Of a DNA stretch of 40,445 bases, positions 33,701 to 40,445 are shown piece by piece. A program made the position numbers and the translations under genes. How positions within the stretch are numbered: position 1 is the stretch's first letter; each line of letters opens with the position of its first letter. The DNA comes from Acidothermaceae bacterium (lineage in GTDB: Bacteria; Actinomycetota; Actinomycetes; Acidothermales; Acidothermaceae): NCBI GenBank assembly GCA_025925185.1, contig JAICLV010000001.1, positions 1 through 40,445 on the forward strand, written 5' to 3'. The notes under the pieces were generated by a model. That model was not told the origin of the DNA and made no database searches. It was given only the letters and a program-made list of their open reading frames with translations.

Positions 33701-35053
33701 GTGCCGGACGCCGCTTCCACCACCGCTTCTACCGCCGCCTCAACAGCCGCCTCAACCGCGCTACTCACCGACCGCTACGAGCTCACCATGCTCGAGGCGG
33801 CGTTGCGCAGCGGCGCCGGCGATCGGCGGTGTGTTTTCGAGGTGTTCTCGCGTCGCTTGACCGGCGGACGACGATACGGCGTCGTCGCCGGCACCGGGCG
33901 GTTTCTCGACGCGCTGGCGGACTTCCGCTTCGACGACGAGGCGCTCGCGTGGCTGTCGAGGGAAAACATCGTCGACGACCCGACGCTCGCGTGGCTCGCG
34001 AGCTACCGGTTCTCCGGCGACATCGACGGCTACGCCGAGGGCGAGCCGTTCTTTCCCGGCTCGCCGATCCTGACCGTGCAGTCGACGTTCGCCGAGGCGG
34101 TCCTCCTCGAGACCGTCGCGCTGTCGATCTTCAACCACGACTGCGCGATCGCCGCGGCGGCCGCGCGGATGACCGCCGCCTCCTGCGAGCGTCCGTGCAT
34201 CGAGATGGGCTCGCGCCGCACGCACGAGGAGGCCGCGGTAGCGGCCGCCCGCGCCGCGTACATCGCCGGTTTCGCCGCGACCAGCAATCTCGAAGCCGGC
34301 CGACGTTACGGGCTCGCCACCACCGGCACCAGCGCGCACGCGTTCACGTTGGTGCACGACGACGAGCGGTCGGCGTTCCAGGCGCAGCTCGACTCCCTCG
34401 GCGCCGACACCACGCTGCTCGTCGACACCTACGACGTCGAGGCGGCGGTGCGCACGGCGGTCGAACTGGCCGGCCCGAAGCTCGGTGCGGTTCGCATCGA
34501 CTCCGGGGATCTCGTCGACCTCGCCCGCCAGGTGCGCGCGCAACTGGACAGCCTCGGCGCCCGCGACACCCGCATCATCGTCACCAGCGACCTCGACGAG
34601 CACGCGATCGCCGCCCTCGCGCCGGCCCCGGTCGACGGCTACGGCGTGGGCACGGCGCTGGTCACCGGCAGCGGGCTGCCCACGGCGAGCCTGGTCTACA
34701 AGCTCGTCGCCCGCGACGACGGCGCCGGACCCGACCCCTCGTGGCGCTCGGTCACCAAGGCCAGCCCGGGCAAGATCGATCACGGCGGGCGCAAGCAGGC
34801 GTTCCGCCGCCACGACGCGCGCGGGGTCGCGACCGCCGAGGTGGTGCGCGCCTCGTCGTCCGGCACGACCATCTCGGACGACGGGGGCGGGCGGCCGCTG
34901 CTGACGCCGCTCGTGCGCGGCGGAGAGATCATCGGGCGCGAGCCGCTCGACGCGGCTCGCGAGCGGCACGCCCGCACCCGTGCGCAGCTGCCCGCGGAGG
35001 CGCTGAGTCTGCAGCCCGGCGGCCCGGCGATCGACACGATCTTTCTCGACTAG
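33701..35053 (+). CDS. pncB: Nicotinate phosphoribosyltransferase
   Basis: A 450-residue enzyme making nicotinate mononucleotide for NAD salvage. The family blocks are [57 protein letters not shown] and the phosphate-binding [14 protein letters not shown]. The first 20 residues are an Ala/Ser/Thr repeat, encoded by a 12-bp tandem repeat at 33734-33756. GTG 33701 has TAGGG about eight bases upstream; a shorter start just before [10 protein letters not shown] cannot be excluded but no good codon is there. Divergence from clpS is as in mycobacteria (Rv1330c/Rv1331). Confidence 0.94.
   Translation: MPDAASTTASTAASTAASTALLTDRYELTMLEAALRSGAGDRRCVFEVFSRRLTGGRRYGVVAGTGRFLDALADFRFDDEALAWLSRENIVDDPTLAWLASYRFSGDIDGYAEGEPFFPGSPILTVQSTFAEAVLLETVALSIFNHDCAIAAAAARMTAASCERPCIEMGSRRTHEEAAVAAARAAYIAGFAATSNLEAGRRYGLATTGTSAHAFTLVHDDERSAFQAQLDSLGADTTLLVDTYDVEAAVRTAVELAGPKLGAVRIDSGDLVDLARQVRAQLDSLGARDTRIIVTSDLDEHAIAALAPAPVDGYGVGTALVTGSGLPTASLVYKLVARDDGAGPDPSWRSVTKASPGKIDHGGRKQAFRRHDARGVATAEVVRASSSGTTISDDGGGRPLLTPLVRGGEIIGREPLDAARERHARTRAQLPAEALSLQPGGPAIDTIFLD
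33734..33756 (+). repeat. 12-bp tandem repeat at the pncB N-terminus
   Basis: GCCGCCTCAAC recurs with a 12-bp period, encoding repeated Ala-Ala-Ser-Thr in the disordered head of the enzyme. Confidence 0.8.
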
Positions 35054-35237
35054 CGCCGGATCTTGACTCGGTTGGCAGATCATCGCGAGTGTTGATAGGA
35101 CGTGTTGTTTTGAAGTGGGTAAGCAGGAAGCGGCCGCGCCCGGCGCGGCTCCCGGCACGAAGGGCGGGTGCGAGCACGGTGGCGACTGGGCGGGTTCTCC
35201 GCAGCAGCGGCCGCACCGCCAGATCGAGACGGGCGTC
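35054..35237. promoter_or_regulatory. Upstream region of the hopanoid operon
   Basis: This 184-bp gap should carry the hpn operon promoter. The AT-richer part is 35055-35115. TTGACT at 35063 looks like a -35 box, but no -10 box lies at 16-18 bp from it; TGATAG near 35092 is a weak -10 candidate with no clear partner. No operator-like palindrome is seen. The hpnC frame is open back to GTG 35115. Confidence 0.35.
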
Positions 35238-36140
35238 ATGACCGCCACCGCTGGCGCCCGGCCGCCCGGCCAGCTGACCGGGTCTGCCGCCAGCCTGCCG
35301 GCGCTCGACGCCGTGCTCGCCAAGGCCGCGCAGGAGAACTTCCCCGTCGGCCCCGGCTTCCTTCCCGGCCCACTGCGTCGCGACCTGATGGCGATCTACG
35401 GCTACGCGCGGTTCGTCGACGACATCGGCGACGAGACCACAGCGAGCGCCAACGAGCGCCTCGCCATGCTCGACCTCGTCGACGCCGACGTCACCCGGCT
35501 GTTCGCCGGCCGGTCCCCGGCGCTGCCTCCCCTGCTCGCACTCGCCGAGCCGGCGCGCGCCGGCCGGATGACCGAGGAGCCGCTGCGACGGCTGGTCGAG
35601 GCGAACCGGCTCGACCAGCGCGTCGCTAGCTACCAGACCTTCGACGACCTTCGGCACTACTGCACCCTGTCGGCCGACCCGGTCGGCCGGCTCGTGCTGT
35701 CATGCGTCGGAATGGCGACACCCGAGCGGGTCGAGCTATCCGACCAGGTGTGCACCGGGTTGCAGTTGGTCGAGCACTGGCAAGACGTCGCCGAAGACCA
35801 CGCGCGCGGGCGGGTCTACCTGCCGCAAGACGACCTCCGCCGATTCGGCGTCACCGACGCCGACCTCGCCGCCGAGCACGCGAGCCCCTCGCTGCGCGCG
35901 CTGCTCGCGTTTGAGGCGGCGCGCGCAGCCCGCCTGCTCGACGCCGGACTGCCGCTGGTGGCCTCGCTGCGCGGCGCGGCCAAGGTGGCGGTTGCCGGGT
36001 TCGTCGCGGGCGGCCGCGCCGCGCTGCACGCGATCAGGGCGGCCGACTTCGACGTGCTGCCCGGCGCCCCCAAACCCACGAAGCCCCGCACCGCCCGCGA
36101 GGCGCTCGCCGTCCTCCTCGCCCGGAAGGTGGCGCCGTGA
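35238..36140 (+). CDS. hpnC: Squalene biosynthesis protein HpnC (hydroxysqualene synthase)
   Basis: A 300-residue head-to-head prenyl synthase-fold enzyme. HpnC converts presqualene diphosphate to hydroxysqualene. The first Asp-rich motif is Asp61, Asp62 and Asp65 (YGYARFVDDIGDE). The second is in EHWQDVAEDHARGRVYLPQ. The HYCTLSADPVGRLVL segment is typical. I use ATG 35238, where AKAAQENFP-type family sequence soon begins; a GTG at 35115 would add 41 poorly conserved residues. Its stop overlaps the hpnD start (GTGA). It is the first of five coupled hopanoid genes. Confidence 0.93.
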   Translation: MTATAGARPPGQLTGSAASLPALDAVLAKAAQENFPVGPGFLPGPLRRDLMAIYGYARFVDDIGDETTASANERLAMLDLVDADVTRLFAGRSPALPPLLALAEPARAGRMTEEPLRRLVEANRLDQRVASYQTFDDLRHYCTLSADPVGRLVLSCVGMATPERVELSDQVCTGLQLVEHWQDVAEDHARGRVYLPQDDLRRFGVTDADLAAEHASPSLRALLAFEAARAARLLDAGLPLVASLRGAAKVAVAGFVAGGRAALHAIRAADFDVLPGAPKPTKPRTAREALAVLLARKVAP

Positions 36141-37024
36141 CGTCCGCCACCCCAACCGACCAGCCGGCGCAGATCGCGGCCGCGTACGCCGAGTGCGAGC
36201 GGATCATGGTCTCGGCCGCCAAGAACTTCTCCTACGGCATCAGGTTGCTCGCGCCCGACAAGCGCGGCGCGCTGGCGGCCGTCTACGCGCTGGCCCGGCG
36301 GATCGACGACATCGGCGACGGCACCTTGCCGGCCGCGGAGAAGCTTCGGTTGCTCGACGACGCCCGCCGCGACATCAAGGCGATCGGCGGCCCGGCCTCC
36401 GACCCCGTGCTGCTCGCCCTCGGCGACGCCGCCTCCCGGCTGCCGATCCCGGTGCCGGCCTTTCTCGAGCTGATCGAGGGCTGCGAGCTCGACGTGCGCG
36501 GCGCCACGTACGAGACGTTCCCCGACCTCGTGCATTACTGCCGCTGCGTAGCCGGCTCGATCGGCCGGTTGTCGACCGGCGTCTTCGAGGCGGTCGACCC
36601 GGTCGCGGCCGAGCCGCTCGCCGACTCACTCGGCGTGGCGCTGCAGCTCACCAACATCTTGCGCGACATCCGTGAAGACCTCGGCAACGGCCGGGTCTAC
36701 CTGCCGCGAGAAGAACTCGACGCTGCAGGCGTCGTGCTGCGCCTCGACAACGACGGCAATGTCATCGACGACGGCGGCCGGGTCGCCGCGCTGGTGCGCC
36801 AGCAGGCCGCCCGCGCGGAGAAGTGGTACCGCGAAGGCTTGCAACTGCTGCCCTTGCTCGACCGGCGCAGCTCCGCCTCGTGCGCGGCGATGGCCGGTAT
36901 CTACCATCGGCTGCTCGCCCGCATCGAGCGCGAGCCCGAGGCGGTGCTGACGCGGCGAGTTTCGTTGCCGGCGTGGGAAAAGGCGTATCTCGCGGCCCGA
37001 AGCCTGGTGGGTGCGCGCAAATGA
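36137..37024 (+). CDS. hpnD: Presqualene diphosphate synthase HpnD
   Basis: A 295-residue enzyme that joins two farnesyl diphosphates into presqualene diphosphate. It has the first motif RRIDDIGDG (residues 55-62) and the second LRDIREDLGNGRVYLP, both magnesium-binding. CRCVAGSIGRLSTGVF corresponds to the conserved C-x-x-V-A-G-x-V-G block. The GTG start overlaps the hpnC stop and the stop overlaps the hpnE ATG, each by four bases, indicating translational coupling. Product assignment as HpnD rather than HpnC rests on order and the better squalene/phytoene-synthase match. Confidence 0.94.
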   Translation: MTSATPTDQPAQIAAAYAECERIMVSAAKNFSYGIRLLAPDKRGALAAVYALARRIDDIGDGTLPAAEKLRLLDDARRDIKAIGGPASDPVLLALGDAASRLPIPVPAFLELIEGCELDVRGATYETFPDLVHYCRCVAGSIGRLSTGVFEAVDPVAAEPLADSLGVALQLTNILRDIREDLGNGRVYLPREELDAAGVVLRLDNDGNVIDDGGRVAALVRQQAARAEKWYREGLQLLPLLDRRSSASCAAMAGIYHRLLARIEREPEAVLTRRVSLPAWEKAYLAARSLVGARK

Positions 37025-38496
37025 GCTCCGACCATCGCGTCATCGTCGTCGGCGGCGGGCTCGCCGGTCTGGCCGCCGCCATCAGGGCTGCGGACGACGG
37101 TTGGCAGGTGACGCTGCTCGAGTCGCGGCCACGGTTGGGCGGCGCCACCCACTCGTTCAGCCGCGACTTCGAGGGCGGCAAGCTCGTCGTCGACAACGGT
37201 CAGCACGTGTTCTTGCGGTGCTGCACCGCGTATCGCGATTTCCTCCACCGGCTCGGCGTCGACAACGACGCGTTCTTGCAGGCGCGCCTCAACGTGCCGA
37301 TCGTCGACCCGGTGACCGGCAAACGCGGGCGCCTCAAGCGCGACCCGCTGCCGGCACCGTTGCATTTGGCGAGAACCCTTGCCACGTATGGAGTTCTGTC
37401 GCCGACCGACCGTGCACGCGCGATTTGGGGAGCGCTCGCGCTGCGCAAGGTCGACCGCGAAGCGGCGTCGTCCGACTTGCGAAGCTTTGGCGACTGGCTG
37501 CGCGCGCACCGGCAAAACGACGCCACCATCGCGCGGCTCTTCGACGTCTTCACCGTCGCTACGCTGAACGCGCACGCCGACGCCGCGTCGCTTCGGCTTG
37601 GCGCGATGGTGTTTCAAGACGGCCTGCTGAGCGACGCCGGCGCCTGCGACATCGGTTACGCGCGAGTCCCCCTCGGGCAGTTGCACGGCGACGCAGCGCA
37701 GCGCGCGCTCCAAGCCGCACACGCCGCCGTCCGATTGCGTGCGAGGGTACGTGCCATCGACAAGGTCGACGGCCGTTGGCGGGTGCACACCGACGACGAG
37801 ATTCTCGACGCCGACGCGGTCGTGCTCGCGACCCCGCACGACGCCGCCGCGCAGTTGCTACCGCGCGAGTTGGTCGGCGACCAGCTCGCCGACGCGCCGA
37901 CGCGGCTGGCGAGCTCGCCGATCCTGAACGTGCACGTCGTCTACGACCGCATGGTGCTGGCGGAGCCGTTCGTCGCCGCGGTCGACTCCCCCGTGCAGTT
38001 CGTGTTCGACCGCACCCGCGCGGCGGGGTTGCGCGGCGGCGGGCAATACCTCGCGGTGTCGGTGTCGGCGGCCGACGACTGGATCGACGAGCCTGTGTCG
38101 AAGCTGCGCGACGTCTTCGTTCCGGAGCTAGCGCGCGTGCTGCCCACCACGAAGAACGCGGTGATTCGCGACTTTTTCGTCACCCGAGAGCGCACGGCCA
38201 CATTTCGACCATCTCCGGGCAGTGGTTCCTATCGACTCACGACACAAACGTCGGCCGCGGGACTTTTCCTGGCGGGAGCGTGGACCCAGACCGGCTGGCC
38301 CGCCACCATGGAAGGCGCCGTCCGCAGCGGGATCGCGGCGGCCGAGATGCTGGCCGACATGGCGAGGCGGCTATCCGGTGGATCTTTCGGAATGACATCG
38401 CGGCAGAGGCGGTTGACCGGGCACGATGACGGCAACGGATCAGAAAGACAGCAGGCGGGCCGCCACAACGACCCCGCCGAGGAGGCGCTTGCATGA
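37021..38496 (+). CDS. hpnE: Hydroxysqualene dehydroxylase HpnE (FAD amine-oxidase fold)
   Basis: A 491-residue flavoprotein that reduces hydroxysqualene to squalene. The FAD dinucleotide motif is VIVVGGGLAGLAAAIRAADD at residues 7-26, then LLESRPRLGGATHSF. VVDNGQHVFLRCCTAYRDF is a landmark of HpnE. The C-terminal FAD block is LAGAWTQTGWPATMEGAVRS. After AAEMLADMARRLSGG there is an extra polar tail of about 40 residues, not typical of the fold. ATG 37021 overlaps the hpnD stop; the stop overlaps the prenyl synthase start (ATGA). Confidence 0.94.
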   Translation: MSSDHRVIVVGGGLAGLAAAIRAADDGWQVTLLESRPRLGGATHSFSRDFEGGKLVVDNGQHVFLRCCTAYRDFLHRLGVDNDAFLQARLNVPIVDPVTGKRGRLKRDPLPAPLHLARTLATYGVLSPTDRARAIWGALALRKVDREAASSDLRSFGDWLRAHRQNDATIARLFDVFTVATLNAHADAASLRLGAMVFQDGLLSDAGACDIGYARVPLGQLHGDAAQRALQAAHAAVRLRARVRAIDKVDGRWRVHTDDEILDADAVVLATPHDAAAQLLPRELVGDQLADAPTRLASSPILNVHVVYDRMVLAEPFVAAVDSPVQFVFDRTRAAGLRGGGQYLAVSVSAADDWIDEPVSKLRDVFVPELARVLPTTKNAVIRDFFVTRERTATFRPSPGSGSYRLTTQTSAAGLFLAGAWTQTGWPATMEGAVRSGIAAAEMLADMARRLSGGSFGMTSRQRRLTGHDDGNGSERQQAGRHNDPAEEALA

Positions 38497-39557
38497 CCAC
38501 CGCGAGTGTGAGTAACGCGCCGTCGGCGAAGGCGTCCGCTGAGGCGCCGGCCGCGCTCGGCGCGGTGCGCGACCTCGTCGACGCGCCGATGCGTGCCGCC
38601 GTCGGCCGACTCGCCCCCTCGGTGCAACAGGTCGCCGCCTACCACTTCGGCTGGGTCGACTCTGACGGTCTGCCGCGAGACGCGAACAGCGGCAAGGCGG
38701 TGCGTCCGTGCTTGGCCGTGCTCTCGGCGCAAGCGGTCGGCGCGCGCGCCGAGGTCGGCGTCCCGGGCGCGATCGCCGTCGAGATGGTGCACAACTTCTC
38801 TTTGCTGCACGACGACGTCATGGACCGCGACGAGGAGCGCCGCCACCGCCCCACCGCCTGGACCGTCTTCGGCAGCTCCGCAGCGATCCTCGCCGGCGAC
38901 GCGCTACTCGCCCTCGCCTTCGAGGTTTTGCTGGACGTCGAGAACGCCGCCGCGCGAGCGGCCCAGGCGAACCTCGCCACCGCGACGCAGGAACTCATCG
39001 TGGGCCAGGTCGAAGACCTCGACTTCGAACGCCGGCTCGACGTCGACGTCGACGAGTGCCTGCGAATGGCCGGCGGCAAGACCGCGGCGTTGATGGCGTG
39101 CGCGTCGTCGATTGGTGCGCAACTGGCGGGCACAGCCGTCGAGACCGTCGCCGCTTTGCAGACCTACGGCCGCGAACTCGGTCTCGCGTTCCAACTCGTC
39201 GATGATCTGCTCGGGATCTGGGGCTCGAGCAAGACGACCGGCAAGCCGGTCGGGGCCGACCTGCGCGCGCGGAAGAAGAGTCTGCCGGTCGTGGCGGCGA
39301 TGGCGTCCGGAACCTCGGCCGGCGAGGAGCTGCGGCGCCTGTACGAGTCCGGCGACCTGCACGCCGAGGCTGACGACGCCGTCGTGGCTCGCGCGGCGAC
39401 CCTCGTCGAGGTCGCCGGCGGGCGGGCCTGGGTGAGCGAGGAGGCGGAGCGTCGGCTCACGGCCGCCATCGGCGCGCTCGACGCCGCCGAACTGCGTGCC
39501 GCGCCACGCGAGGCGCTCGCCGATGTGGCGCGTTACGTCACCGCGCGGGATCGCTGA
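38493..39557 (+). CDS. Polyprenyl (farnesyl-type) diphosphate synthase of the hopanoid cluster
   Basis: A 354-residue trans-isoprenyl diphosphate synthase, probably making the C15 precursor for HpnD. An Ala-rich N-terminal extension of about 25 residues precedes the fold. The first Asp-rich motif is HDDVMDRDE (Asp107-Asp111). The second is FQLVDDLLGIWG, so the usual last Asp of DDxxD is Gly241. This DDLLGIWG form is known in a group of actinobacterial prenyl synthases, including hopanoid-cluster members and encapsulin cargo proteins. GGAGG lies before the ATG, and the start overlaps the hpnE stop. Chain length cannot be read with certainty. Confidence 0.9.
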   Translation: MTTASVSNAPSAKASAEAPAALGAVRDLVDAPMRAAVGRLAPSVQQVAAYHFGWVDSDGLPRDANSGKAVRPCLAVLSAQAVGARAEVGVPGAIAVEMVHNFSLLHDDVMDRDEERRHRPTAWTVFGSSAAILAGDALLALAFEVLLDVENAAARAAQANLATATQELIVGQVEDLDFERRLDVDVDECLRMAGGKTAALMACASSIGAQLAGTAVETVAALQTYGRELGLAFQLVDDLLGIWGSSKTTGKPVGADLRARKKSLPVVAAMASGTSAGEELRRLYESGDLHAEADDAVVARAATLVEVAGGRAWVSEEAERRLTAAIGALDAAELRAAPREALADVARYVTARDR

Positions 39558-39575
39558 GATGGTGGGGAGGAACCG

Positions 39576-40445
39576 ATGACCCTCGCGGCCGACCGTCCGG
39601 ACCGCTTGTCGTCTGCCACCAACGCCCGTGTCCGCGACGCGCTGGCGAACGCGCGCGACCACCTCCTCGGCCTCCAAGACCCCGCCGGCTGGTGGAAGGG
39701 CGAGCTCGAGACCAACGTGACGATGGAGGCCGAAGACCTGCTGCTTCGGCAATTCCTCGGGATCCTCGGCCCTCGCGACGGCGAGACGACGCAGGCCACC
39801 GCCCGCTGGATTCGAGCGCAACAACGCGCCGACGGCACCTGGTCGACCTTCTTCGCCGGGCCACCCGACTTGTCGACCACGGTCGAGGCGTACATCGCGC
39901 TGAAGCTCGCGGGTGACGACCCCGCGGCGCCCCACATGGCCATCGCCGCGCAATACATCCGCGACTGCGGCGGCCTCGAGCGCTCGCGCGTCTTCACCCG
40001 GCTCTGGCTGGCGCTCTTCGGTCTTTGGTCGTGGGACGACCTGCCCACGATGCCGCCCGAGATGATTTTCTTGCCGTCGTGGTTCCCGCTCAACATCTAC
40101 GACTGGGCTTGCTGGGCGCGCCAGACCGTCGTCCCGCTCACCATCGTCGGCACGTTGCGGCCTTGTCGGCCGCTCGGCGTCGAGATCGACGAGCTGCGCA
40201 CCGGCATCGAGCCCGACCCCCTGTCACCGGCGTGGACCGTCGCCGGGGCGTTCCAGCGCCTCGACAAGGTGCTGGCCGGCTACGGGCGGCTGGCCCGCCG
40301 CGGCCCCGCCCGCGCGCTTCGCTCGCTTGCGATGCGCCGCGGCGCGGAATGGATCCTGGCGCGGCAAGAGGCCGACGGCTCGTGGGGCGGCATCCAGCCG
40401 CCGTGGGTCTACTCGATCATGGCCTTGCACCTGCTCGGCTACTCC
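39576..40445 (+). CDS. shc: Squalene-hopene cyclase, N-terminal part (cut by window end)
   Basis: ATG 39576 has GGGGAGG five bases upstream, and 290 codons run open to the window edge. The product starts with ARDHLLGLQDPAGWWKGELE and shows QW-type repeats (QRADGTWSTFFAGPPDLST and QEADGSWGGIQPPWVYS). FTRLWLALFGLWSWDDLPTMP and FLPSWFPLNIYDWACWARQT are characteristic of squalene-hopene cyclases. The catalytic Asp-x-Asp-Asp motif lies beyond the edge. It is a membrane-associated cyclase making hopene from squalene, the final step served by the genes upstream. It starts 18 bases after the prenyl synthase stop. Confidence 0.95.
   Translation, partial: MTLAADRPDRLSSATNARVRDALANARDHLLGLQDPAGWWKGELETNVTMEAEDLLLRQFLGILGPRDGETTQATARWIRAQQRADGTWSTFFAGPPDLSTTVEAYIALKLAGDDPAAPHMAIAAQYIRDCGGLERSRVFTRLWLALFGLWSWDDLPTMPPEMIFLPSWFPLNIYDWACWARQTVVPLTIVGTLRPCRPLGVEIDELRTGIEPDPLSPAWTVAGAFQRLDKVLAGYGRLARRGPARALRSLAMRRGAEWILARQEADGSWGGIQPPWVYSIMALHLLGYS

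Noticed and set aside
33370..35241. 623-codon frame overlapping clpS and pncB
   Set aside because: Arg-rich frame-shifted shadow of pncB without a fold; pncB shows all family motifs.

Overview
The window is GC-rich, densely packed bacterial DNA with frequent GTG starts and many 4-bp stop/start overlaps. Several gene orders point to an actinobacterium: clpS-DUF2017-mec-cysO-cysM, murI-MBL-rph-rdgB, and peroxiredoxin with DUF3618 and a GroES-like gene. The first two match the Mycobacterium tuberculosis Rv1330c-Rv1341 neighbourhood, minus the Rv1333 and rhomboid genes. The hopanoid cluster at the right edge fits a Streptomyces/Frankia/Acidothermus-like lineage. The sequence alone does not give a genus. 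I see no CRISPR array, rRNA, insertion sequence or prophage.

Region 1 (1-2000): the 5' end of a lipoprotein gene, probably an ABC binding protein, leaves the window on the minus strand and is divergent from a LacI-family regulator. Between them lie three related operator-like sites and an in-frame ATG-TAG start-stop behind a perfect Shine-Dalgarno. Region 2 (2000-19113) is a galactoside catabolic island. A minus-strand run encodes a binding protein, two permeases and a GH36 alpha-galactosidase, followed by two membrane proteins, a fumarylacetoacetase and an MFS exporter. Divergent from it are a GH42 beta-galactosidase and a DeoR regulator, then aldose 1-epimerase, galT and galK. Together they would import galactosides, hydrolyse alpha- and beta-linkages, and take galactose to galactose-1-phosphate and UDP-galactose. 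No galE is present.

Region 3 (19.1-27.4 kb) holds a proline-rich miniprotein, a 1036-residue secreted sedolisin-like protein with cell-wall-binding repeats whose catalytic Glu and Ser are replaced, a GroES-like protein, DUF3618, an archaeal-type glucose dehydrogenase, a peroxiredoxin, an unusual tRNA with anticodon UAG but a short variable loop, an MFS exporter and a flavin reductase-like protein.

Region 4 (27.4-33.7 kb) is a minus-strand housekeeping run: clpS, DUF2017, mec, cysO, cysM, murI, an MBL phosphodiesterase-like gene, rph, rdgB and an unrecognised gene. It covers protein-bound-thiocarboxylate cysteine synthesis, D-glutamate supply, tRNA 3' processing and nucleotide sanitation. Divergent pncB follows. 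Region 5 (35.2 kb to the end) is a translationally coupled hopanoid operon, hpnC-hpnD-hpnE-prenyl synthase-shc, cut by the window end.

The items most worth a second look are the probable pseudo-sedolisin, the class-I tRNA(UAG), the start-stop leader of lacI, and the E-x-x-E membrane protein.
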